Assembly: GCA_022818135.1 (NCBI GenBank)
Contig: JAFMSR010000015.1
Span: forward strand, 3,955,859 to 4,019,858
Direction: 5' to 3'
Length of the DNA: 64,000 nucleotides
Source of the DNA: Saxidomus purpurata
Lineage: Eukaryota > Mollusca > Bivalvia > Venerida > Veneridae
In this document: piece after piece, positions 47,781 to 57,031 of the stretch
Numbering within the stretch: the first letter of the stretch is position 1
Layout of the letters: the number at the start of each line of letters is the position of its first letter
Notes under the pieces: model-generated
Database searches by the model: none
Seen by the model: the letters and a program-made list of their open reading frames with translations, nothing else
What the model was told of the DNA's origin: nothing
Translations under genes and position numbers: made by a program

Positions 47781-47955
47781 CAGTTGACTCTCGTTATCTC
47801 GAATTTCAAGGGACCAGACCTTTTACTTCGAGATAAACGAAGTTCAGGTAAGAGGAGGGGCTTTAAGTTTTGTTTTTTTTTACGTATATGGACAAATAGT
47901 GCACAAAATTGCCTGTTTTCAAGACAGACAACTACTTGTATTTATTTCATTGATG
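47781..47955. repeat. P3-family transposon end fragment
   Basis: Begins CAGTTGACTCTCGTTATCTC and matches, in reverse complement, the right 170 bp of the element at 54861-55532, including 'gacagacaactac'. It is truncated before the family G element. Confidence 0.75.
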
Positions 47956-47994
47956 AAAATTTTCCCTGAAACATTGGAACAAAAATTCAATTTT

Positions 47995-49620
47995 AACAAG
48001 AGCCATGTTACACATGGTTAATCCCCCCCTCGGATTGTCTTTCGTACATTTTACTTGGTGAGAGGAAATCCTTAAAAAGCCGTATAGTTATGGTCATGCT
48101 GAGTACAGTTTTCAAGTAAGTGGAAAAAGAATAAGGCAATGAAGAGAAGGTTTGCAAAATTATATTAATGTTCATTATCAGTATAGGTATGATATTTTTC
48201 TATTTGACTAAAAGTAGGCAAGGTAGAGTTATTGTTCTTGCACACTGCACTTCCTACCAATGTGCTATGTCAGTGTATTAAGTTTGAAGAAAATCCCTCA
48301 AGTACTTTTGGAGTTATGTCTCGAATTTTTTTTTCAAGTAAATCTGATAAAGGGGAATAACTCTAAAAGTAGGCAAGGCAGAGTTATTGTTCTTACAGAC
48401 TGCACTTCCTACCAATGTGCTATGTCAGTGTATTAAGTTTGAAGAAAACCCCTCAAGTACTTTTGGAGTTATGCTCCGGAATTTTTTTTTCAAGTAAATC
48501 TGATAAAGGGGAATAACTCTAAAAGTAGGCAAGGTAGAGTTATTGTTCTTGCACACTGCACTTCCTACCAATGTGCTATGTCAGTGTATTAAGTTTGAAG
48601 TAAATCCCTCAAGTACTTTTAGAGTTATGCTTCGGACAAGTAAATCTGATAAAGGGGAATAACTCTAAAAGTAGACAAGGTAGAGTTATTGTTCTTGCAC
48701 ACTGCACTTTCTACCAATGTGCTATGTCAGTGTATTAAGTTTGAAGTAAATCCCTCAAGTACTTTTGGAGTTATGCTCTGGACAAAACTTTTAAAGTAAA
48801 TCTGATAAAGGGGAATAACTCTAAAAGTAGGCAAGGTAGAGTTATTGTTCTTGCACACTGCACTTCCTACCACTATGCTATGTCAGTGTATTAAGTTTGA
48901 TGAAAATCCCTCAAGTACTTTTGGAGTTATGCTCCGGAATTTTTTTTTCAAGTAAATCTGATAAAGGGGAATAACTCTAAAAGTAGGCAAGGCAGAGTTA
49001 TTGTTCTTACACACTGCACTTCCTACCAATGTGCTATGTCAGTGTATTAAGTTTGAAGTAAATCCCTCAAGTACTTTTGGAGTTATGCTTCGGACAAGTA
49101 AATCTGATAAAGGGGAATAACTCTAAAAGTAGACAAGATAGAGTTATTGTTCTTGCACACTGCACTTTCTACCAATGTGCTATGTCAGTGTATTAAGTTT
49201 GAAGTAAATCCCTCAAGTACTTTTGGAGTTATGCTCTGGACAAAACTTTTAAAGTAAATCTGATAAAGGGGAATAACTCTAAAAGTAGGCAAGGTAGAGT
49301 TATTGTTCTTGCACACTGCACTTCCTACCAATGTGCTATGTCAGTGTATTAAGTTTGAAGAAAATCCCTCTAGTACTTTTGGAGTTATGCTTCGGACAAA
49401 GTTTTTCAAGTAAATCTGATAAAAGGGAATAACGCTTAAAGTAGGCAAGGTAGAGTTATTGTTCTTACACACTGCACTTTCTCCCAATGTGCTCTGTCAG
49501 TGTATGAAGTTTGAAGAAAATCGCTCAAGTACTTTTGGAGTTATGCTCCGGACAAAATTGGGACGGACGGACGGAGACCATTTCTAATATCCCCTTCGCC
49601 TTCGGCGGGGGGATTAATTA
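47995..49620 (+). mobile_element. Family G tandem-core element with higher-order repeat
   Basis: 5' end AACAAGAG, hairpin CCATG-TTACA-CATGG, box GTTAATCCCCCC. The core units carry 'gagttattgttctt' at 48226, 48381, 48537, 48683, 48839, 48995, 49141, 49297 and 49453: spacings 155, 156, 146, 156, 156, 146, 156, 156. A GGACGGACGGACGGAG tract is followed by the hairpin ATATCCCC..CGGGGGGATTAAT. The core is related to that of family C (both contain AATAACTCT, CACTGCACTTCCT and TTATGCTCCGGACA). Confidence 0.85.
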
Positions 49621-50073
49621 CATTTTATTTTTGCATATACCCAAACTGCCCTTAGTAATAAATATCAAGCACATCTACAAACTTGTATCGGCTTGAGCGA
49701 AAACAAAAGTACGCGTCGGGCGAAAGTGAAAGTAGCGTTTCTTGAACCAGAAGTCAGAACATTCGTATATTCTAAACATAAGAACAGCAACTAACTACAA
49801 AACAAAATATTTACAGACTGATAAATTTGTCGGATTAATGTTTGATGTTTATATAAACATCTTGAAACACCAATTAATTCTAATTTAGTTATTATTAAAA
49901 GTATGATTTATTTATAAAATTAGACCAAACAATGGTTTTGTTTCGTAACATATCACAAACTGTCGCAACTTCAAATTATGAAATAGGTTAGTGAAAATTG
50001 AACAAATTTATTTTGACGAGAATATCAATAAAATTATGACATTTTATTAAATTGTATCATTTTGATAATAAAA

Positions 50074-50178
50074 ATGCCTGAGACGACTCCGATACATCGT
50101 AGAATTGATTTGTCGCTAAAGGACAGGATCAAAATAATAAGTGAGTCTCAACTGGTTCCAAAACCAACTCTTAATGTG
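50074..50178 (+). pseudogene. Pogo/Tigger transposase N-terminal remnant
   Basis: ATG at 50074 starts MPETTPIHRRIDLSLKDRIK, then IISESQLVPKPTL. The pattern of a basic start followed by LSLKDRIKII is that of the CENP-B-type N-terminal helix-turn-helix found in Tigger/pogo transposases. Similarity is lost after about 35 residues and no DDE region remains. Assignment is helped by the pogo-like ends around it. Confidence 0.45.
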
Positions 50179-50653
50179 TGTCTTTTATTTTGAAATTTAT
50201 TTGACATGATATTCATTGAAAAATCGTTTTCTTGAAGTACAAATGTATCTTATTTTCCCCGAACACGTCCCGATTTGTACTTTATTTGAGAACAGTGTTC
50301 TGAATTTACAATTCACAATCACTTCTATGCATTAAAAACTAAGGACTTTTCAGACCAAGATGAACCTTGGATTATCTCTCCCCTTTACAGTCTTAATCAC
50401 CCCATCTTCCAAATACCGGAAACTTCCAAAAACCGAACTTTTCTGCAGGTCCCGTCGGTGTTCGGTTTTCGGAAGTTCCACTGTACATGTAGATTTATAT
50501 CAGTGCAATTACGCAAAGACAACTGATTAATGGTGAAAGCGGAGTAACGTAAGTTTACTTGCCCAGTGTATTTACCGGTTACTCTGTTTTTTTTATACTG
50601 TATTACTTTAATTCCGGACGACTATTATGCTAGACAATTCCGGCCTAAGCTTA

Positions 50654-52068
50654 GTTTAAACATATTTATTTGCCAATTTTTACAAATCATGTAAATACAA
50701 ATCATTGTGCAGTACAAATAGCGAGTGGATAGAACCGAAAGCAAACTGCTTGTTAGAAGGTTCGTTCCACTACATATGAAATCACGGTACTCGAGTTATG
50801 ACAGAAGTGAAATATTTCATTTGATTGGCTGCAATAAACAACGATGTCATAAACATTTTATAAGTTGAATGCAAAATCTTGAAAATGATGACAAAATGAA
50901 CAGAAATAACAGAAGAAGCGTATCTTTTTAAAGTTAAGGTGAAAAATAGAAGGGAAGAGAAGAGATTGAAGCGATTGAAGTAAAGGGTCAGACTACACGT
51001 TTGTACCTTGCCTGTCAAAACGTTTTGACTTTTCTATGTACGACTGAACAGCAAGAAATATATTGCTGTTATGATTGTTGCTCAACAAGGGATTTCCAAA
51101 TAGGAACACTTGAACAGAGTTCGGACAAATTTGTGAAATTTGGTTAAGTAAAGTCTGTCGAGTTTCCTCAAAGAGTCTGCACTCCAGGAAATAGTGTTTA
51201 GTTGTCTCCCGTTTGCCACATGAGCAAAGAGGTGAATCGATAATATTTTTACTGAAAAGATCGTCGGCAAGGGAACTACAATTTGTTCTTAGTCTAGCAT
51301 GGTAGATTTGTAATTGTCGTTTGCCTTCGTAGTAGTAACTAGGCACTTTGGTTGTTGTGCAAAATATCTGTCTCTTGAAGGAGTTTAGCGTTGGGGAGTT
51401 TCGTGTGTTAACTGGGAGCTGGCTGAACAGCCTTGCAGCAGATGGAACAGCAGAATCACGATAGAGAGATGTCCTTGCTCTTGGGATACGAAAGTCATTA
51501 GAGTTTCGGAGGTTATAGGCTTCCGTAGAGGCAGTGGGTGGACAAAGATCGAGGAGGTAATTAGGAGCGGTTCGATTTGAAAGTTTGAAGAATAGTACGA
51601 GTTTGTGCTTTTTTCGACGGCTTTCAAGACTCTCCCAACCTACTTCTGTCATGAGCTTATTAACTGAAACAAGTTTTGTCGCACCGGAAACAATCCTAGC
51701 AGCTTTCTCAAGTGACTCGCACTCCGCCTGCGTGCAATTGTCAAAGATTATGTCTCCATACTCGAGAATAGGCCTTATAAAGGACAGGTATATTGTTTCT
51801 AAGGAGTTCCTATCAAGAATGAATTTTAGTTTTCTCATGATATTAATGCGTTTGTATGCTTTTTGTAGGATGTAGTCAATTTGTGATTTCCAACGAAGAT
51901 CAGACTGAAAGATGATGCCAAGGTGTTTATGAGTGGTAACATCAGAGATTTGTTCATTACTCATGGATAGTACAGGGTGAGAAGGGGGTCGAGTTTTGCA
52001 AGAGAAGATTAGAGATTCCGTTTTCTTTGGATTAAATTTCACTAGCCAACAGGAGACCCAAGAAGAGA
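50654..52068 (-). mobile_element. 5'-truncated LINE with a 12-bp target duplication
   Basis: Flanked by GGCCTAAGCTTA at 50642-50653 and again at 52069-52080, an exact 12-bp duplication. The coding strand is minus, with the truncated 5' side at 52068 and the 3' side at 50654. The duplicated target is in a segment belonging to the P1 element. Confidence 0.85.
50993..52066 (-). CDS. LINE C-terminal ORF (RT thumb to zinc knuckle), open
   Basis: The frame is open from the truncation point (SSWVSCWLVKFNPKKTESLI) to the stop at 50993, with ATG at 52042-52040 giving 349 residues, although this ATG is internal to the ancestral ORF. Motifs: KHLGIIFQSDLRWKSQIDYI, SFIRPILEYGDIIFD, GWESLESRRKKHKLVLFFKL, AARLFSQLP, then CSCGKRETTKHYFLECRLF (C-x-C-x6-H-x4-C type knuckle). 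It lacks the RT catalytic motifs, so it cannot support retrotransposition alone. There are no frameshifts or stops over 1.07 kb, which implies a recent insertion. Clade is uncertain; the layout recalls CR1/L2-like or Rex1-like elements. Confidence 0.85.
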   Translation of the reverse strand, partial: SSWVSCWLVKFNPKKTESLIFSCKTRPPSHPVLSMSNEQISDVTTHKHLGIIFQSDLRWKSQIDYILQKAYKRINIMRKLKFILDRNSLETIYLSFIRPILEYGDIIFDNCTQAECESLEKAARIVSGATKLVSVNKLMTEVGWESLESRRKKHKLVLFFKLSNRTAPNYLLDLCPPTASTEAYNLRNSNDFRIPRARTSLYRDSAVPSAARLFSQLPVNTRNSPTLNSFKRQIFCTTTKVPSYYYEGKRQLQIYHARLRTNCSSLADDLFSKNIIDSPLCSCGKRETTKHYFLECRLFEETRQTLLNQISQICPNSVQVFLFGNPLLSNNHNSNIFLAVQSYIEKSKRFDRQGTNV

Positions 52069-52765
52069 GGCCTAAGCTTATTTTTATTTTGCAAAATGAC
52101 TCATAAGCGATAGATATTAGTCACTCACACCAGTTGTCATTTAGATACAGTACTGGTATTAGTTATAACACATCATTCGTGGCATTTCCAAAAGTATTCT
52201 GCCATGACATTTCTAAATAGAATATGAAGTTTGGATTTTACATTGTGCTTTATCATCAATATTTTACTCAGACTCATAATTTTCATCTCATTGAAAACTT
52301 GCAAACATAATTTTGTTTTAAGTTTCTTCTTTATTCAATCAAAGTAATAGGTGGCTGTTATGACATAAATAGATTAAAGATGATTAAAACGTGCGAATAA
52401 CATTTTATACACTTTGTCCACTGGACGGCCGATCAATTGATAATAAACAAACAATCAATTAACAAAAGAAGTTTTTCTGCTGACGTGTCAAAATAATGAT
52501 GCACCCTAGCGGAGGTGAGAAAAAAATCTGATAATCAGAGACCTCGAGTTGCCGCAGGTAATTTAGTAAGAATTCTACCTGGCGGGACCACAGGTATTCT
52601 TCGAGTTATCGCTGGTTCTCGAGTTATTGATGCTCGAGTTATCCATGGTGGTTTCTAGTTAAACATATAGGAAAAATGGACGGGACCGACAGGAGTCCTC
52701 GAGTTATCCGGGGTTCTCGAGTTATCGATGCTCGAGTTAACAAAGTTTTACTGTACTCCAACTTC

Positions 52766-53738
52766 CAGCGCGCTCGACTTTTTTTGTACTTGCCAATAAA
52801 ACAAAACATTAACAGTTAAGGGCACACAAGACTTTAACTAGGAATTTCTAATAACAAATCAAGAAACATTTTCACATAGTTATCTTCTTTTGCGTACAGA
52901 TAGGTCTCATGATGGTACATAAGTACTCTAACTTTCAAAGTAATATCTCAAATGGTTAAGTTAACAAGTGGACAAGAATGAAAATTTTAACTGAGTTTCT
53001 AAGTCAAAAAGGGCCATAATTCAAATAAAATCCTTGACAGAATTACCTTCTCCTGCCCATGTTTGGGGATCATGATGGTTAAGAAGTATTCCAACTTTAA
53101 AATTAATATCTCAAACAGTTTAGTCAAAAAGTGGACTGGTACGAAAAACTTAACCAAGATTCTAAGTCGATAAAGGGCCTTAATTTTTAAAACAAATCCC
53201 TGACAGAGTTAGCTTCTCTTGCCTACAGATGGGGGTAATGATGTAAACAAGCATTCAAAGTTTCTAAGCAATATCTCAAAGGGTTGAGGCAATACAAAAT
53301 GTAAGTGGATTTTACCCATATTCAATGTATTTTCTAAGTCAAAATGGGGCATAATTCTGTCAAAATCCTTGACAAAGTTATGTACTCTTGTCTGTTGATG
53401 TAGGTCATAGGGGTTAACAAGTATGATTAGTTTAAAAGCAATACCTCTAATGGTTTTGAAATAAAGTGAGGTGGTACGAAAAACTTAACCAAGCTCAATA
53501 CACTTTCTAAGTAAAAAAAAGGGGCATAATTCTGTCAAAAACCTTGACAGAGTTATGTACTCTTGTCTGTAGATGGAGGTTATGATGGTAAACAAGTATG
53601 GTAAGTTTCAAAGCCATACCTCTAATAGTTTTGAAATAAAGTGGGGTGGTACGAAAAACTTAACCAATGTGTGACACCAACACCGACGCAGGGGCGAGTA
53701 GGATAGCTCCCCTTTTCTTCGAAAAGTCGAGCTAAAAA
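52766..53738 (+). mobile_element. Family I tandem-core element
   Basis: Starts with 'cagcgcgctcgacttttttt', which can pair with the 3' end GAAAAGTCGAGCT. Five diverged units of about 170-190 bp each contain 'ttctaagtcaaaa..ggcataattc', 'ccttgacagagtta', 'aacaagtat' and 'ggtacgaaaaacttaacc'. It ends CACCGACGCAGGGGCGAG, then hairpin AGCTCCCCTTTTC..GAAAAGTCGAGCT and AAAAA. Same plan as the other families, with a weaker microsatellite. Confidence 0.7.
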
Positions 53739-54760
53739 GGTGCAAAGCCTAAAAACCTGAAACCTTAAACATCCCTATCCTGCAAATATGAACATATACA
53801 ATTTGTTTTTCAGAAAAGACATTATTAGCAGGGTTAAAAACAGGATAAAAGCAAATATGTTCATTCATTGATTCGTGTTTGCTTTTGTGTGTTGTTTGTT
53901 TTAGTGAAAAGATTTTCATGATCAAAATCACACCTTCTGTCTGTCTGCCTGTCCGTGTGTCCGTCCTTGCATTTTTTTCATGTCCAGGCTGTAACTTGTT
54001 TAACTTGTTTAATTATGAGACACTAATGTAACCAAAATGTTAGTTTAGGAATATGGATGAAAACAAAAGCCTCTAATGAGTGCAGTACCAAAATGTGACA
54101 GTTGAAAACAATAGATTATATAGATGATGGTTACCAAAGGTTACCAAGAATAACCAAAAGTTACTGAAGACTATGAAGAGCTTACAAATTAATAAGGTTG
54201 TGAGAGGTGCACATTTTGGGCCATATATGGTAGAGTTGGGTACTGCCAAAAAAAATATACCGTGGTATACCGCGTTTTTTTACTAAATACCACAGTATGT
54301 ACCATGGTATACCACCAATTTAACGTTATTGATAATTGTGCTATCATGTAATTTTCAAAAACAATAATAGAACACTTGAAGACTAGGAAAGTCAACAATA
54401 GGAATGTGTTAACCTATAAAGAAATTCAAAATCTGGAGAAAAACTCTTTCATGTTTGCCAAACAAATATTTTTGATGCATTATTAAATTCTTTTTTTTTC
54501 TTAATATGCACGGTTGTAAAAAGACGTAAATAACATTGCGAACACATTAATTTTCGAGTCATTTCTATGCAGACACGCTGCTAAACAATTTTATTGTTGA
54601 AACAATTAAAATCTTAGCAATTATATGTCTTTAGCGTGAAAATAAGGCGAAAATTAAGGGCTAATGAACAAAAAACACTTCTTTTTTCGAGTCACTTCTC
54701 TTCAAGCACGCCGCTATTTCTTTCTGTTGTCTGAACAATTAAACATGATCTGTAATTATC
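53739..54760. other. No gene seen; possible left part of an unresolved element
   Basis: CTGTCTGTCTGCCTGTCCGT (53938-53957) is a short pyrimidine repeat. Palindromes TACCGTGGTATACCG and TACCATGGTATACC lie at 54262-54315. A repeat 'tcgagtca(t/c)ttct' with 'acacgc(t/c)gct' occurs at 54557 and 54687 and resembles text right of the next family B element (56300-56470). Confidence 0.4.
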
Positions 54761-56255
54761 AACAAGAGGGCCAAGACGGCCCTATATCGCTCACCTTGGT
54801 ACAACTTCAACTGTCCACTTGCCTGGTGGAAGATCACTAGATAATGTTATATACCAAATACAGTTGACTCTCAGTATCTCAAACTCGCTTACCTCGAATT
54901 TCAGTTTAAGTCGAAGAAATTCTAAAGTCCCGTCAAATTTCCTTCTTTATCTATGTACTTTAACTCCTTTTAAGACAAAATTTGACATATCGAGACTCCT
55001 GATGTGTCGAAACGATTTTTTGGTCCCGTCAATCAAATTCCAGTGTATTGTCAACTCCTTAAGTCGAAGTGCGAAAGTCGCCGACGGATCAAAGGTCCGG
55101 CGGGTCAAAGCAAGGGTGAGATGTTGTCATGCCAATTCACACGTGTCGTAATGATTGTTGTTTGTTTTTCATGGATTTACTTTAATTGCCGATGACTATG
55201 CGTAATTAATGATGAAAAATGCGGTAATTACTTTAAAGACTTAATTTATTTGAGAGGTTAAATGATAATAGTGATTGGGTTTTAAAAAAAAGATTATTTC
55301 TGAACGCATTTATCAGTCTGTAAATATTTTGTTTTGTAGTTAGATGCTGTACATCAATAAAGTAAATATAAATAGTTGTCTGTCTTGAAAACAGGGAATT
55401 TTGTGCACTATTCGTCCATATACGTCCAAAAAAAAACCAAAAAACTAAAAGCCCCTCCTCTTACCTCGAACTTCGTTTATCTCGAAGTAAAAGGTCTGGT
55501 CCCTTGAAATTCGAGATAACGAGAGTCAACTGTAAGTTTTCCTATATATGCCTTTGTAAAACAAATGATCCCCCCCCCAGGGCGGGGTCAATTTTGACCC
55601 CAGGGGCATAATTTGAACAAACTTTGAAGAGGTCTACTAGGCAATGCTACATGCCAAATATCTAAGCTCTAGGCCTTGTGGTTTCAGAGAAGAAGATTTT
55701 TAAAGTTTTCCCTATATAAGCCTATGTAAAACTGAGTGACCCCCCCAGTGCGGGGTCAATTTTGACCCGGGGGTCATAATTTGAACAATCTTGGTAGAGG
55801 TCCACTAGCCATTGCTACATGCCAAATATCTAAGCTCTAGGCCTTGTGGTTTCAGGGAAGAAGATTTTTAAAGTTTTTCCTATATATTCCTATGCAAAAC
55901 TAAGTGACCCCCTGTGCGGGGTCAATTTTGACCCGGGGGTCATAATTTGAACAATCTTGGTAGAGGTCCACTAGGCAATGCTACATGCCAAATATCTAAG
56001 CTCTAGGTCTTGTGGTTTCAGAGAAGAAGATTTTTAAAGTTTTTCCTATTTGTTGCCATAGCAACCAGAGTTCTGCATGGAATGGAATTCTTTGAACAAT
56101 TTTGGTAGAGCTTCATGCAAGGAACATTCCTGCATAGTTTTATCAACATTGGCCTAGAGGTTTCAGAGGAGATGTCATTTGAATGAAAATGTTGACGGAC
56201 GACGGACAATCATCGATCCGAAAAGCTCACCCTGGCATAGCCAGGTGAGCTAATA
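54761..56255 (+). mobile_element. Family B element split by a TA-flanked MITE
   Basis: AACAAGAGGGCCAAGACGGCCC with 'tatcgctcacc'; the first unit is interrupted at 54861-55532. Core units continue, with a tail containing GTTGCCATAGCAAC (56052-56065), a GACGGACGACGGAC tract and the 3' hairpin AGCTCACC-CTGGC-ATA-GCCAG-GTGAGCT followed by AATAA. Confidence 0.85.
54861..55532. mobile_element. Pogo-like non-autonomous element P3 (672 bp)
   Basis: Ends CAGTTGACTCTC..GAGAGTCAACTG with TA on each side (54859-54860 and 55533-55534). Removing it restores the family B string 'ccaaataagttttcc'. Inside the ends are TATCTCRAA/TTCGAGATAA words. The interior open frame has no transposase motifs. Confidence 0.85.
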
Positions 56256-56849
56256 AATGGTCCCGAAAAACAAGCAATAATTACAAGTATATGCACGCTA
56301 ATTTTCAATTAACTTCTCTCCAAACACGCATTGTTCCCCATTGTTGAAACACTTTTTTAAAAAGAGGAAGAGGAATGAGTTTTTCGGCGGTTACGAAAAA
56401 CCGTAATAATTAAGCCAATAATTAATCGAAAAACACGCAAATTTCAAGTCCATTCTCAGCAAGCACACCCTAATTTAAAGGCATAATTTAATCTAAATGA
56501 TTCGGCGTCACAAATTCAATTATACACAGATTATCGGGTGTTACGACCATGCACATGTGCAGTAATAATTATCGGAAAACGTTGCGTTTTAATTGGTCGA
56601 GAGCGTGAAATGGGTAACGCCTTTTCTTTTTATCAGCTGTCACTGTGTATTGTATACTGCAGTGTCGTATACAATTCTATTTTTAGAACTAAAAGTACCG
56701 GTATTCTGGGTCTGTACCGCGGTACGTACCGTAGAAGGCCCGAACCTCGGTATACCGATTTAACCATGCACCTCAAATATATGGTAAAAGAGCTAAGGTG
56801 TCTAATTGTAAAAGGGCTATGGTCTGGTAACTCGATTCCTTTGTAAATT
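56256..56849. other. No gene seen
   Basis: Continues the degenerate text of 54.3-54.7 kb ('aacttctctccaaacacgc' near 56311, 'ccattctcagcaagcacacc' near 56451). Palindromes GTACCGCGGTAC near 56715 and CGGTATACCG near 56748 follow. These may be the right part of an element whose left part is at about 54.2 kb. Confidence 0.35.
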
Positions 56850-57031
56850 ATCTGCCTTTCTTTCTGTAAATTTTATGTCAGATCACCTTGCTTCAATATG
56901 CAATGACTTTATACCAAACTTTGAATATGGGTAATTTAAGCAATGAATAGTAGTGCAAGACTAGCACAAGAACTGTATTCAAGCATCGCCACCTCGGGGG
57001 CATTCCTCACTTATGAGTGACAGCTCTTGTT
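56850..57031 (-). mobile_element. Family L 5' end fragment, minus strand
   Basis: On the minus strand: AACAAGAG (from 57031), hairpin TCACTCATAAGTGA and box GAATGCCCCCGAGG, then sequence not seen elsewhere in the window. It is a cousin of the family A 5' end with a different but still paired hairpin. The core repeats and the 3' end are missing. Confidence 0.6.

Larger units (their letters stand above)
46731..50483. mobile_element. Pogo/Tigger-like element (P2), nested and deleted
   Basis: Left end CAGTGGAACTTCCGATAACT and right end ..TCGGAAGTTCCACTG are inverted, each beside TA (46729-46730 and 50484-50485). Further TTCCAAATACCGGAAACTTC words occur near both ends. It carries a transposase N-terminal remnant at 50074, and it hosts a family B fragment, a P3 fragment and a family G element. 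Confidence 0.7.
42158..52753. mobile_element. Pogo-like ends (P1) enclosing a 10.6-kb nest of later insertions
   Basis: Left end CAGTAAAACTTCAATAACTC at 42158 and right end ..GAGTTAACAAAGTTTTACTG at 52753 are inverted, each next to TA (42156-42157 and 52754-52755). Several TCGAGTTATC words lie just inside both ends. If the enclosed element K (42335-46703), element P2 (46731-50483) and the LINE (50654-52068) are removed, about 1.1 kb remain, a reasonable size for a non-autonomous element. Pairing of these two ends is inferred. Confidence 0.6.

Noticed and set aside
42158..52753. A single 10.6-kb autonomous transposon
   Set aside because: No transposase of its own is visible between the ends; nearly all internal sequence belongs to other, separately bounded elements.
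54819..55151. Open frame of 110 codons
   Set aside because: It crosses from family B into the P3 element and has no motif; it is an artefact of the insertion.
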